DNA of 64,000 bases from Bin80 sp965219915 (GCA_965219915.1 OZ244794.1:2046001-2110000), one strand, 5' to 3'. Shown: positions 52,831 to 62,341, counted from the first letter of the stretch. The notes: generated by a model from the sequence alone, not told the origin. Made by a program: numbers and translations.

Positions 52831-53787
52831 TCAAGTGCGTTGCTTTTTGACGGGATACTCAATCTCCTCGAGTGAAAACTCTTCAACGAAAAACTTATCT
52901 AATCGGACCCGAACCGTCCGCGAAAATATGTTTCTGTCAATTACTTTCCCAATCCCGTTCGCGGTTGAAACGCGTGTATGTTTTCTCGGGAAGGATTTTA
53001 GCGTTTCCATGTAGTGTTCAAGTTCATAATTGAGGCAGCATTTGAGCTGTCCGCATCTTCCCAGAAGTTGTTCCTCTGAAATATAGGATTGCGTCTTTCT
53101 TGCAGAGTGGATGGACACGGGGGGCATTTGACGCATCCAGGAGGAGCAGCAGAGCTCCCGGCCGCATACCCCGAGGCCTCCTATCCGTGCGGTTTCTTCA
53201 CGGGGCCTCAGACGGCGAAAATCGACACGTGTCTCGAAATGTTTTCGTAGATCGCCGATAACCGGTCCCAGAGGGAGTTTCTTTTGTGTGGAAGTATAGA
53301 AAATTGAAAGCCGTTTCCGATCAAACTGCCATTCTGAATCCACCACCTTGAGTTTGACCTGTTTCTTTCGGATAATTTTTCTTGCCGTGGCTAAGGCATC
53401 CTTTTCGGAAGCCTTGTTTTTCAAGTGAATATTTCGGTCGTTGGAAGAGGCTAGGCGAAGAATTTGGTGATAATTCAGGTGTTCTTTCGCGTGAAGGTGC
53501 AGGAGCTCGCCGGTCAACGAAACTTGTCCATAATCCAGACCGCGTTGCTCAGAAACGATTACATCGTCACCAGCCCGCAGGGGGATGTGACGCTTGTTTC
53601 TATAGATTTTTCTTCGACGTCCCTTGAATACCACTTGAACCAAGTCGCATTGATCTCGCCCTGGATCTTTGGAAGATTTTGGTAACCAGTCAAAAATCTG
53701 TACGGACGGGCAACTGTCGTTACAGCCGCCATACCCTACCAAGGTGCTGCCACTACACCCACAAGCCCCGTTCGAGCCACACGCCAT
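52831..53787 (-). CDS. ricT: RicT/YaaT-type PSP1 domain protein
   Basis: A 318-residue PSP1-domain protein. The N-terminus is Cys-rich (MACGSNGACGCSGSTLVGYG), then the PSP1 core, with LRPREETARIGGLGVCGRELCCS (quoted in part; about residues 195-217) and LGRCGQLKCCLNYELEHY. These cysteines fit the family described in B. subtilis as RicT (YaaT), part of an FeS-containing complex that regulates RNase Y and phosphorelay. ATG 53787 is used; two codons upstream is another. It is downstream of holB, as in many Firmicutes and Bacteroidota, and precedes the amidase gene by 3 bp. Confidence 0.88.
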   Translation of the reverse strand: MACGSNGACGCSGSTLVGYGGCNDSCPSVQIFDWLPKSSKDPGRDQCDLVQVVFKGRRRKIYRNKRHIPLRAGDDVIVSEQRGLDYGQVSLTGELLHLHAKEHLNYHQILRLASSNDRNIHLKNKASEKDALATARKIIRKKQVKLKVVDSEWQFDRKRLSIFYTSTQKKLPLGPVIGDLRKHFETRVDFRRLRPREETARIGGLGVCGRELCCSSWMRQMPPVSIHSARKTQSYISEEQLLGRCGQLKCCLNYELEHYMETLKSFPRKHTRVSTANGIGKVIDRNIFSRTVRVRLDKFFVEEFSLEEIEYPVKKQRT

Positions 53788-53910
53788 AATCAACCCTGTT
53801 ACTTAACTGGCATTTACGCCCTGCAACATACAACGTTCGCACGCAAGCTGGGGGATATGCAATGGCAGGTTGGTTTTCGATATTAGCAGATCCCAACGGA
53901 AGCGCATCGA

Positions 53911-55083
53911 TTAGGACTGAAGGTCAGGTTGCAGGGTTGCGAGAGACTTGAATAGCACACCACTATGCGGACCGCGCATGGCTTGCCCAAGGTTGGATGA
54001 TAGGTTAATCAGGAGCAACGTTGTATTTACATTCGATTCGGTGAGCAACCGGGCTTCTTCAATAAGGCGAATCATTGCATCCAGGTCTGCATTGTCCAAG
54101 TTTCCACAGAATTTGGCAATCTCAACCTGCTTATCCTGGTTAACAATTGGGGCGTTTTCCCCAATTGTTCTATAGAGTGAAACATCACGCATCCAGCCCA
54201 AGAGGAGTTCAAGTAAATTCTTGATACGGTTACGACCGGCTTGATTAAACTCCTCAATAAGTGCCATTTTGGGGCCTATCTTTTGCGTGAATGCAAGACG
54301 GAGAAAGTCCAGAATGCGCTCACGATCGTACCTAAGGTCTTCATTCTCAGCGAGTTCCACTGCACGGGAATAGGAACCATTAGATATATTCGCAACAGTT
54401 GCGGCGAGGTGTACATCTATATTTTTGCGCTCTTGCAGCGCTTGGGTGATCACATCTGTTGCAAGACTGCTAAATGCGATGTGTTGGCAACGAGACAGAA
54501 TTGTTGGCAACAGTAAATCCTTGCGGCGAGTAAGTGTGATAAATACTGTATCTGGCCCTGGCTCCTCGAGCAATTTTAGAAAAGCATTAGCCGCAGGTTC
54601 GCTGATCGTGTGTATATCAAGGATAATCGCAATTCGATAGCGGCCCTGCTGCGGCCGCATAATCATTTTATTGCGTAACTCCAGATTAATTCTTTCGATG
54701 GAGTAGAATGGCTGTTTGAGAGATTTGGGGGCGTTTTTTCGGTTCAAAGAAGGAGCACGGATATAATCTACAACAGCATATTCATCCTGGGATAGCAACG
54801 CTAGCCGTTCGATAACATCCTCAGGATCAGCGTCACTTGGCTGTGGCATCATTACCTGGATATCAGGATGTCGGAACTTTAGTGCCCATTGACAGGAATC
54901 GCAGGATACACCACTATAGCAACCAGCACATTGTAGGACACGCGCGAACGCCAGGGCAGTAGCAAGTTTTCCTACACCATCAATACCGTGAAACAGGTAA
55001 GCATGAGCCACACGTTCCGCGGCAACGCTGTTTTTCAACAGTCCAATGACTTTTTCCTGCCCGATGATATTGCTCCAGTGCAT
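53911..55083 (-). CDS. holB: DNA polymerase III delta' subunit (HolB)
   Basis: A 390-residue clamp-loader subunit. It starts MHWSNIIGQEKVIGLLKNSV, with the AAA+ P-loop FHGIDGVGKLATALAFA (about residues 31-47), a zinc cluster QCAGCYSGVSCDSCQWA (four Cys), and the SRC motif in LPTILSRCQHIAF. The P-loop Thr/Ser after GK is Leu, as in delta' proteins that do not hydrolyse ATP. An insert of about 40 residues (around 90-130) lengthens it compared with E. coli delta'. The start at M4 of the longest frame is used. It is followed by ricT on the same strand after 123 bp. Confidence 0.88.
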   Translation of the reverse strand: MHWSNIIGQEKVIGLLKNSVAAERVAHAYLFHGIDGVGKLATALAFARVLQCAGCYSGVSCDSCQWALKFRHPDIQVMMPQPSDADPEDVIERLALLSQDEYAVVDYIRAPSLNRKNAPKSLKQPFYSIERINLELRNKMIMRPQQGRYRIAIILDIHTISEPAANAFLKLLEEPGPDTVFITLTRRKDLLLPTILSRCQHIAFSSLATDVITQALQERKNIDVHLAATVANISNGSYSRAVELAENEDLRYDRERILDFLRLAFTQKIGPKMALIEEFNQAGRNRIKNLLELLLGWMRDVSLYRTIGENAPIVNQDKQVEIAKFCGNLDNADLDAMIRLIEEARLLTESNVNTTLLLINLSSNLGQAMRGPHSGVLFKSLATLQPDLQS

Positions 55084-55173
55084 GTCTACCAACCAAGTTG
55101 AGTATCTTGGTACCCCGGCTTAGTTTCGTGGTTGCAACCAGTCCTGGATAAGATCAGTTGAAGTCAGGTGCTC

Positions 55174-55247
55174 GGCGTGGTAGCTCAGCAGGTTAGAGCG
55201 TGCGACTCATAATCGCAAGGTCGAGAGTTCGAGTCTCTCCCACGCCA
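55174..55247 (+). tRNA. tRNA-Met (CAU), elongator type
   Basis: A 74-base cloverleaf: acceptor GGCGTGG pairs with CCACGCC, D-arm TAGCTCAGCAGGTTAGAGC, anticodon arm TGCGA-CTCATAA-TCGCA, T-arm GAGAG-TTCGAGT-CTCTC, discriminator A. CCA is not encoded. A proper G1-C72 pair and the anticodon stem without three G-C pairs argue for elongator Met over initiator; a lysidine-modified Ile tRNA is possible but the pattern matches Bacteroidota elongator Met. Confidence 0.95.
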
Positions 55248-55314
55248 CTTTCGCCGTCTTCCTCAATGTAATACGCTACGGGCAGCATGCTGGTTGAGCG
55301 GCAGGTCTAGGTGG

Positions 55315-55704
55315 TTACGGCGTGTCGGTATCAAGAAGCTCGCCGATGATGTCTTCGTGATCCGGTCTGATCAATACGAGTATGGCGTGATGGGGCACGA
55401 TCAAGTACTTGGTGTGCTTGTAGGTAAACTCAATCGTCTCCTTACGCTGGTAGAAAGCCCTATCCCCCACCTCTGCCTGAAGGGGCAGGTATCTTCCGAT
55501 TGTTTTCGGTTCGGCCCAGGGTTCATTTTCGGAATAGTCTGGGTTCGGGATCAGGTGACCGGGGCCAACCATTTCCACTACACCAGATCCGATCCGATCT
55601 CGTTCGGCAACAGAGGCAGGCAGAACCAGTCCAGATTCTGTCTGTTGTTCACCAACGTCGGGTTTGATTAAAACGCGATCTCCAACAACGATTAGCTGTG
55701 ACAT
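55315..55704 (-). CDS. GroES-like (Cpn10) protein, solitary
   Basis: A 129-residue protein with a Cpn10 fold. It starts LIVVGDRVLIKPDVGEQQTE, then SGLVLPASVAERDR, and IGSGVVEMVGPGHLIPNP, as in GroES-like family members with an insertion (NPDYSENEPWAEPKTIGR, about residues 53-70). The C-terminal part ends in HHAILVLIRPDHED followed by a short acidic tail. No groEL lies beside it. A role as a co-chaperone of a separate GroEL, or an unrelated one, is open. It is on the minus strand just after the symporter gene. Confidence 0.8.
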   Translation of the reverse strand: MSQLIVVGDRVLIKPDVGEQQTESGLVLPASVAERDRIGSGVVEMVGPGHLIPNPDYSENEPWAEPKTIGRYLPLQAEVGDRAFYQRKETIEFTYKHTKYLIVPHHAILVLIRPDHEDIIGELLDTDTP

Positions 55705-55731
55705 TCTTAAGTGTATAGCTGATTAAGACGA

Positions 55732-57507
55732 CTAGGAGAATGTTTGTCTTAGGTAGAGCGCTGAAACCACTGCTACAGCCATTACGACGATACCGGGCAA
55801 TATATTCCCTAGGATCAGGTATCCGGTGGCAAACAGGCAGGCGTATACTATTACAACGCCAGCAGCCCATTGGCGAATCATAGTGCTGATTGTGGCGTCC
55901 GCATGAATATCGGGATACAGTGCCGCAACGGAAGTCCATCCGGGACCGGCCGGGCGCACAAGTTTGTAAAAATTTTCAAGTGTGGACTGATCCGTTGGCT
56001 TGGTTAAAAAGGTTGCCACTAGCCACAACGCAGTGGTAAGGCCGACCACTACAAACAGATTAGAGGGGAAGGCGGCCTGAAGTCCCGGAATAGGCACTCC
56101 GATCAGTGTCAGCAGAACTAGCAAAATGGGGGCCAAGGTTGCGACGAGCTCACTCCATGCGTTGATTCGCCACCAGTACCATCGAAGGATTAGAACCGTG
56201 CCCAATCCGGCAGATGCGGTAAGGATCAGTGTCCAGGCTTGACTGATAGATTCCAACTGTGTGGCCAGCAGAATACTCAGGAATCCCACAACGAACGTAA
56301 ATATGCGCCCGACACGTACATAATGGCGTTCACTCCTGTCCGAATTCACAAATCTTCGCCAGCAGTCGTTTACCAGATAAGAGACCCCCCAGTTCAGCTG
56401 GGTTGAAATAGTACTCATGAAAGCTGCCAGAAAAGCGGCAAAAACCATTCCAAGCACGCCGACAGGTAGCACATCCCGCATCACGAGCACAAAGCCTTCT
56501 CGTGAGTCTACCAGGTTAGGATAGAGAACCAGAGAAGCCAAGGCTACAATGATCCATGGCCACGGCCGGATGCAATAGTGGGCTATTGTGAATAGTAGGG
56601 CAGAGTAGGTAGCGTCACGTTCGCTACTAGTTCCCATCATGCGTTGCGCGTTATATCCGCCGCCACCCGGCTCAGCACCTGGATACCAGCTGCTCCACCA
56701 CTGAATGCCAATAAATGCCACGAACGCGGGAATAGATAATGCGAAGGCTACTGCGGCTCCAGCTGTTTCCCCAAAGGTCGGGAAAAATCGAAAAGTTTCA
56801 ACCGGTAACTGTGACTTAAGACCAGCAATTCCACCCACTTCGGGAACGCGAAGCACGAATATGGCCATCAGCACTGATCCGGCCATAGCCAATATGAATT
56901 GCATGACATCCGTAACAGCTACGCCCCATAAGCCAGACAATAACGCAAATATGGATACCAGTATCACCAGCACACTGACCACAACGAGCGCCGCGCTTAT
57001 TGTCAAATTTCCAATGACAAAAGCGGTCTGCCCGAAAATAGTCAGATCGGGCCACAATACCTTAATCGCGGTTTCCATAGCAAGCGAAACCCATCCGATG
57101 ATCACGACATTGAGCAGTAGACCAAAGTAGACGGCCTTGATCCCTCGAAGCCATGCTGCAGCTCGTCCAGAGTAGCGAACCTCCACGAATTCTACATCTG
57201 TCTGGATCCCACATCGTCGCCACAACCGTGCAAAGAAGAATACCGTCAGCATACCACCAAAGGCAAAATTCCACCAGAGCCAGTTGCCGGCTATACCATT
57301 TTCAGCAACAAGCTCTGTTACGGCCATTGGGGTGTCGGCCGCGAAGGTTGTAGCCACCATACTTATCCCAGCAAGCCACCACGACATGCGTCGTCCGCTC
57401 AGGAAGAATTCTGATGTATTGCGCCCAGCACGCTTGGAATAGTAGATGGCTATGCCGGCAACAACGAGAAAGTAGAGGTAGACTATCCCCCAGTCGAAAA
57501 ACGTCAT
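55732..57507 (-). CDS. Sodium:solute symporter family transporter
   Basis: A 591-residue SSS-family transporter with 13 or so helices. Near the start is FFLSGRRMSWWLAGISMVAT (about residues 35-54), typical of the family, followed by FAADTPMAVTELVAENGIAG. Another family stretch is LSGLWGVAVTDVMQFILAMAG (about residues 190-210), and FAAFLAAFMSTISTQLNWG (about residues 355-373) holds the residues that in related transporters contribute to the Na2 sodium site. Substrate cannot be told; such carriers in Bacteroidota take up sugars, amino acids or organic acids. The GroES-like gene follows 27 bp downstream. Confidence 0.9.
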   Translation of the reverse strand: MTFFDWGIVYLYFLVVAGIAIYYSKRAGRNTSEFFLSGRRMSWWLAGISMVATTFAADTPMAVTELVAENGIAGNWLWWNFAFGGMLTVFFFARLWRRCGIQTDVEFVEVRYSGRAAAWLRGIKAVYFGLLLNVVIIGWVSLAMETAIKVLWPDLTIFGQTAFVIGNLTISAALVVVSVLVILVSIFALLSGLWGVAVTDVMQFILAMAGSVLMAIFVLRVPEVGGIAGLKSQLPVETFRFFPTFGETAGAAVAFALSIPAFVAFIGIQWWSSWYPGAEPGGGGYNAQRMMGTSSERDATYSALLFTIAHYCIRPWPWIIVALASLVLYPNLVDSREGFVLVMRDVLPVGVLGMVFAAFLAAFMSTISTQLNWGVSYLVNDCWRRFVNSDRSERHYVRVGRIFTFVVGFLSILLATQLESISQAWTLILTASAGLGTVLILRWYWWRINAWSELVATLAPILLVLLTLIGVPIPGLQAAFPSNLFVVVGLTTALWLVATFLTKPTDQSTLENFYKLVRPAGPGWTSVAALYPDIHADATISTMIRQWAAGVVIVYACLFATGYLILGNILPGIVVMAVAVVSALYLRQTFS

Positions 57508-58085
57508 TTTATCATGATGATCTACCGTGACGGGAAGTTAGCCGAAAAAACCGAAGATCTACCATTCGGGAATCTGGTGCTGCAATGTACGCACTTCGAA
57601 CCTTTCATCCAGTCCATCAAGGTCGCTTACTGTCTGTACTGAGCGTACGCCGCATTGTCATTGGGCAGGCAACCTTAGATGTCCGCTCTGAGAACCCAAG
57701 CTCTAGCAAGATCCTGGAAAGTAGTTCCATTGGTATACCTCGAAAGCAATCGCTCCGTACATACTGTCCTCGAATTGAGGAGCGTGATTTCGCCTACATT
57801 GATGAAGTGTCGTTTCTTCACCTTATAATTGATGTCCTAACCTGTTTCCAGGAGTTGTTTACGAAATCTCGAGCGAGTTCTGGAAGCTGTTCCCTCATCT
57901 TGTGCAAGGGGACGGCAAGGTCCACCTTTCGTGCGGGCCTTCATCCGTTGGTAAGGATGTCGCTCGGTGTGTACTTGGGAATAGCAAACCCCGCTCTCGA
58001 GAAAGGAAGCAAGAGCGCTTCTCTAGAGCATGAATTCCACTTCCCCGCCGACCCGTGCAAACACGAACAATGTCCAGGAATTGCG
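57508..58085. other. Intergenic region, possibly with decayed coding DNA
   Basis: About 580 bp. A plus-strand frame of 205 codons (57585-58202) runs antisense into the ABC permease and has no recognisable content. On the minus strand, short pieces look coding-like (for example KVDLAVPLHKMREQLPELAR near 57850-57920) but are broken by stops on both sides. No gene is called. Confidence 0.4.
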
Positions 58086-58913
58086 TCAAAGGTCTCGCTT
58101 ACGCAGACTCAGAAGCGAGAGTCCGAGAAGTACCATAATGTAGGCCAACGCAACGACAACATGAATCCCAATATCAGGGCTCCCGAGAGGTGCAAGATCT
58201 AGTTCAGGGCGCATAGGGTTCACTTCCAACAGCTCTGCGGGATAGTAGGCCAGATTGTCCCCAAGGTTCTCGACCACCTTAAACGGAAGAAACTCCATCG
58301 CTTCGCGTAAAGTCCTGCTTCCCATTCGGAGCGTCAGCAAGGGGATAATTCCTTCGACGATAATGTACAGGAACAGGATACCTAACGCCGATCCTGAAGA
58401 GCGGAAGTGCGTCGAGAGCATCAGGCCGAAGCTTCCATAAACCAGCATGCCTAGGGCAATTCCGCCCATGTAGCTGAGATCACTAGGCCGGAAAATAGCG
58501 GAGCCAATCTCGCCGGGGCTAAACATCGTACTACTGATGCCGATCAGCACGGCCACCGCCATGAAGAGCAGGACGAGTCCGGCAAGCAAGATGACCTTTC
58601 CTGTGAAAAACTGCTCCTTGCTGAGCCCGTCAATTATGTTCTGGCGTGCAGTGCGCCATGAGAATTCTGGGGCGAAGAGCAGGATCATCAGTATAGCGGT
58701 AAAGAGCGGTCCGAACCCGGATACAGCGCCCAGAATATCCGGCCATCTCTCCGGCAGGGTAAAGTCCACATCTGGAATAGTACTGGCCATGTAGATCCCT
58801 ACGACTGCACTAATCACGGTGAACAGGCCGAACGAACCAATGGCCACCCAGAAGATTCGCCGCTTGGCCGCCTTGAGCCATTCGATTCGCAAAAGAATAG
58901 TTAGAATCTTCAT
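58086..58913 (-). CDS. ABC-2 type transporter permease
   Basis: A 275-residue membrane protein with six hydrophobic segments and the layout of the ABC-2 permease family (first helix WVAIGSFGLFTVISAVVGIY, then AILMILLFAPEFSWRTARQNIIDGL, quoted in part, and a C-terminal helix before LLSLRKRDL). It overlaps the ATPase gene start-to-stop by four bases, so the pair form one transporter. Its base composition is somewhat richer in G+C than the surrounding genes. Substrate unknown; such pairs often export lipids, peptides or antibiotics. Confidence 0.88.
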   Translation of the reverse strand: MKILTILLRIEWLKAAKRRIFWVAIGSFGLFTVISAVVGIYMASTIPDVDFTLPERWPDILGAVSGFGPLFTAILMILLFAPEFSWRTARQNIIDGLSKEQFFTGKVILLAGLVLLFMAVAVLIGISSTMFSPGEIGSAIFRPSDLSYMGGIALGMLVYGSFGLMLSTHFRSSGSALGILFLYIIVEGIIPLLTLRMGSRTLREAMEFLPFKVVENLGDNLAYYPAELLEVNPMRPELDLAPLGSPDIGIHVVVALAYIMVLLGLSLLSLRKRDL

Positions 58914-59908
58914 GCCGCGAGCCCCGTCATCGAATCCGTGGTGTCCCCGGTAACGTCAATGAAGACCTCTTCAAGGCTCGGCCGGTGCGGTGCCAGCAGG
59001 GACAAGTATATTCCTCGCTCCGAAAGATAGCGTGTCACGCTTGCCAGATCACCCGAGTCCAGTGCAACGACAATGCCATCGTCGGTCCTGCGGACCGATG
59101 TGGCGTCTGGATAGGCTTCCATTGCGCCCGCGAGGACTTCGATATCCTCCGAACGAAGCAATACAGCATTCCCTTCTCCCACCATCTCCGCCACCGGACC
59201 CCACTTAATTATTCGCCCATCGCGAATGATGGCGACGTGGGAACATGTACGCTCGACTTCCACAAGCAGATGGCTCGACAGGAATATCGTCTTGCCGCGC
59301 TTGGCAAGAGTGCGAATAATCTCGCGGATTTCCCTGATCCCCTGTGGATCGAGCCCGTTCGAAGGCTCGTCAAGGACAATCAGCTCGGGGTCGTTTAACA
59401 TAGCAGCCGCGAGCGCTAGCCGCTGCTTCATTCCTTGCGAGTAGGTCTTGAACCGGTGTTTCGCGCGGCGTGACAGTCCGACGAGCGCGAGGCACTCCTC
59501 AATGCGGGACCGTTTCACTCCTTTGATTGCCGCAACAATTCGCAGATTATCTCGACCGCTCATGTATGGGTAGAAGTTGGGCGTTTCCAGCGTGGCGCCA
59601 ACGCGAGCTCGTGCGGCATTTAGCCCTCTGGGATCGGAATTGCCAAACAAGCGGAAGCTGCCCCCCGTTGGCATGATGATGCCCACAAGCATCCCGATGG
59701 TGGTTGTCTTGCCGCTCCCATTGGGACCGAGAAAGCCGAATACCTGGCCCTGTTTTACGGCGAAAGAGATCCGGTCCACGGCCAGAACCGATTTCTTGGC
59801 GCGCATTCCGTAGCGCTTGGTCAGGTCAAGTGTCTGGATCACATCCACACCCGTAGAGGCTTGGTCTTGCAAGTCCGTATCAGGAGAGTCCTGCGACAAA
59901 TTATCCAT
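58910..59908 (-). CDS. ABC transporter ATP-binding protein
   Basis: A 332-residue ATPase paired with the adjacent permease. ATG 59908 is used; a TTG three codons earlier is possible. Walker A is GFLGPNGSGKTTTIGML (about residues 58-74), the signature loop is YSQGMKQRLALA, Walker B is ELIVLDEPSNGLDPQG, and the switch His is in KTIFLSSHLLVEVE. A C-terminal DUF4162-like extension of about 90 residues (ending SLEEVFIDVTGDT) is typical of drug-export and bacteriocin-immunity ABC proteins (CcmA/DrrA type). Confidence 0.94.
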   Translation of the reverse strand: MDNLSQDSPDTDLQDQASTGVDVIQTLDLTKRYGMRAKKSVLAVDRISFAVKQGQVFGFLGPNGSGKTTTIGMLVGIIMPTGGSFRLFGNSDPRGLNAARARVGATLETPNFYPYMSGRDNLRIVAAIKGVKRSRIEECLALVGLSRRAKHRFKTYSQGMKQRLALAAAMLNDPELIVLDEPSNGLDPQGIREIREIIRTLAKRGKTIFLSSHLLVEVERTCSHVAIIRDGRIIKWGPVAEMVGEGNAVLLRSEDIEVLAGAMEAYPDATSVRRTDDGIVVALDSGDLASVTRYLSERGIYLSLLAPHRPSLEEVFIDVTGDTTDSMTGLAA

Positions 59909-60583
59909 TGCAGTCAACGACGAGACTACTTATAGTTGTAGCGATCAAAAGTTTATCCATAGAATGCTGGTGTCTATTCAGGCTTATAAATTCAGATGAG
60001 ATTGCCGTGCTCCAGGCTAAGTGGCAAAATTGCAGCGGTTGCAACCGCATCAGCGAACCAACCGCACAGAACCGTAACCATTGCTAACCACTATCCAGTT
60101 TTACAGCTCTATCCGACCAACTACTCTTTGCCGTAAGCGGTGAAAGATACAAGGATTGTTTATATAAATGAACTTCCGCACCCGCATGGTCAAATGCAGC
60201 AGGGCTCTACCTGGCCAATATCCATGGAACGGGGAATATACCTTTCTCGGTGGAACCAATCCCATAATCAAAGCTCGCAGCTGCGTTGTGCTTCGCCGAT
60301 ACAAGGTTTTTCTCTTCGAAATCCCAGTTCAGATTAGTGTTATGGGTTGTGCAATACAACCCGGAAGGGTTTGGGGATCTTTACCGACGGCTCCGCCGCT
60401 GTGCGGGATGATTAAAGTGAAGGACGGAACGTGCAAGCAATTGGTCTACCGATAGGTCATTGACATGGCACACGCCGGCGAACCGAGGCATGTTAAAGCG
60501 TAAGCATCAAGCAACGTGCAGCCACTTATGTGCGTACACAGAACCATTGGGCATTACGGATATCAAAGTACTTGATTGGGGCC
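59909..60583. other. Divergent region, no gene seen
   Basis: About 670 bp between the ABC transporter and the diphthine-ammonia-ligase-like gene. It contains a perfect 14 bp palindrome, GCGGTTG/CAACCGC (60035-60048), about 130 bp upstream of the ABC ATPase start, which could be an operator. No coding frame stood up. Confidence 0.45.
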
Positions 60584-61249
60584 ATGCGCGAGCCTGTCGC
60601 GATGTGTTTTAGTGGGGGAAAGGACAGCATGATGGCTCTCCAGGCGCTGCATAACGACGACCAGTATGAAGTTGTTAATCTCATTACCACCGTCACCGAT
60701 GCTTACGACCGTGTGAGTATGCATGGGACGCGTCGGAGTTTACTCCGGTTACAATGTGCAGCCATTGGCCTTCCGGTGACGGAAGTTGTCGTTCCGCCGG
60801 ATGCGACAAATGCCATTTATGAGAGACGAATGGGACAGGCATTCGCGGCCATGGCAGTCAAGGATATACGCAAGGTTGTGTTCGGAGACATTTTTCTGGA
60901 GGATTTGCGTGCATACAGGGAAAACCAGATTGCAGCTTTCGGTTTGACGGGGGTGTTTCCGTTGTGGAGGCAGTCCACGCGAGCCCTGTCACGCCAGTTC
61001 ATCACGGACGGATTCAGGGCAGTTGCGGTCTGTGTGGATGCCAAGGCACTGAATGCCTCTTTTGCGGGACGAAGTTTTGATATGTCGTTTCTAAGTGATC
61101 TGCCGACAGGCGTGGATCCTTGCGGAGAGAACGGAGAGTTTCACACTTTTGTGCATTCCGGGCCTATGTTTTCTGCTCCAGTTTTGTTTTCACACGGCGC
61201 TACCGTGCGGCGCGGCGATTTCTTCTATCACGACTTGCAGCCTGCGTAA
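60584..61249 (+). CDS. Diphthine-ammonia-ligase-like ATP pyrophosphatase (DUF71/MJ0570)
   Basis: A 221-residue PP-loop ATPase of the MJ0570/Dph6-like group. ATG 60584 is chosen to place the PP-loop at the start: AMCFSGGKDSMMALQAL (about residues 6-22). Other landmarks are VVFGDIFLEDLRAYREN and the ATP-pyrophosphatase/C-terminal PTGVDPCGENGEFHTFVHSG (about residues 178-197). Dph6 amidates diphthine in archaea and eukaryotes; bacteria do not make diphthamide, and the bacterial members act in unknown ammonia-dependent ligations. There is no signal peptide. The downstream gap of 255 bp has a 44-codon frame but no supportable gene. Confidence 0.85.
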   Translation: MREPVAMCFSGGKDSMMALQALHNDDQYEVVNLITTVTDAYDRVSMHGTRRSLLRLQCAAIGLPVTEVVVPPDATNAIYERRMGQAFAAMAVKDIRKVVFGDIFLEDLRAYRENQIAAFGLTGVFPLWRQSTRALSRQFITDGFRAVAVCVDAKALNASFAGRSFDMSFLSDLPTGVDPCGENGEFHTFVHSGPMFSAPVLFSHGATVRRGDFFYHDLQPA

Positions 61250-61504
61250 GGCGATGACTGCGCCGAAAGGCGATCATTTTAGGGTCTATAGCTTTTCACA
61301 CTTCATGCCCGGAGTCATTGGTGTCGCATCCTTTCAGACTGGATTCTATGGTGGACGGGAATCCCACTCTTATGTGCGTCAGGCGTAGTAATGACATACA
61401 AGTCAGATTTAATTCCGGTTCCGTTGAAAGTCTCTTACCACACGAAAATCAGTCGGAAATAGGAGTAGGCTTCTTATTTTAGGGCACAAATAAATAGTCA
61501 ACAA

Positions 61505-62341
61505 ATGGAACGTTCTGGATTATTGACCGGCAAGACAGGGGTTATCTTTGGTGCTCTGAACCAGAGCAGCATTGCCTGGGCAATTGCTCAGTCTGCGCAC
61601 CGGGAAGGAGCACGATTTGCACTTTCCAATGCTCCGGTTGCTAAACGACTTGGATCACTTGAAGGACTAGCTGAGCAGGTTAATAGTCCAGTTATCTGGG
61701 CGGATGCGACTAAAGATCAGGACCTGATTGCGCTATTTGATGAGCTCAAGGAGCACTATGGTCAGATAGATTTTATCGTTCATGCTATCGGTATGGGGGT
61801 AAACGTTCGAAAGCGCCGGCCGTATGAAAACCTGAACTATGACTGGTATGCCAAAACATTGGATATTTCCGCGATCAGTCTGCATCGAATCATTCATCAT
61901 TCAATGCAGACCGAAGCCCTGAGAAGCGGGGGCTCAATCCTGACGCTTTCCTACATCGGAGCGCAACGGTCATTCTCACATTACTCCGAAATGGGTGATG
62001 CCAAGGCTTTACTCGAAAGCATCGTACGTACTTGGGGATCTCGATTAGGTGAACATAATATTCGCATTAATGCCATTTCCCAGAGCCCGACGCGAACCAC
62101 AGCGGGGCAAGGGATTTCGGGTTTTGATGCCATGTTTGAGTTTGGCGACAGAATGTCCCCATTGGGCAATGCGGATGCAGCCAGTTGTGGGGATTATGCC
62201 GTAACCCTTCTAAGTGATCTGACACGTATGGTCACCATGCAGACACTCTACAACGATGGAGGCTTTAGCGGGATGGGGATCGCGAATGCGATGGTTGAGC
62301 CCATGATGCAGATGATCCATGAGACTAGTTCCCCTGAGTAA
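61505..62341 (+). CDS. fabI: Enoyl-[acyl-carrier-protein] reductase FabI
   Basis: A 278-residue NADH-dependent enoyl-ACP reductase for fatty-acid elongation. The nucleotide-binding start is TGVIFGALNQSSIAWAIAQ, with SALNQ replacing the usual GVANERS in the manner of the Bacteroidota FabI variant. The catalytic pair is in SYIGAQRSFSHYSEMGDAKA (Tyr-x6-Lys, about residues 150-166). The NAD-contacting region ends RINAISQSPTRTTAG. It is cytoplasmic and likely essential. It is preceded by 255 bp of no clear gene. Confidence 0.92.
   Translation: MERSGLLTGKTGVIFGALNQSSIAWAIAQSAHREGARFALSNAPVAKRLGSLEGLAEQVNSPVIWADATKDQDLIALFDELKEHYGQIDFIVHAIGMGVNVRKRRPYENLNYDWYAKTLDISAISLHRIIHHSMQTEALRSGGSILTLSYIGAQRSFSHYSEMGDAKALLESIVRTWGSRLGEHNIRINAISQSPTRTTAGQGISGFDAMFEFGDRMSPLGNADAASCGDYAVTLLSDLTRMVTMQTLYNDGGFSGMGIANAMVEPMMQMIHETSSPE

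Noticed and set aside
57585..58202. A 205-codon plus-strand open frame
   Set aside because: No family match, no ribosome site, and its last part is antisense to a real ABC permease gene.
61253..61388. A 44-codon frame between the DUF71 gene and fabI
   Set aside because: Short, no hydrophobic or conserved character, and only one candidate start overlapping the previous gene's end.
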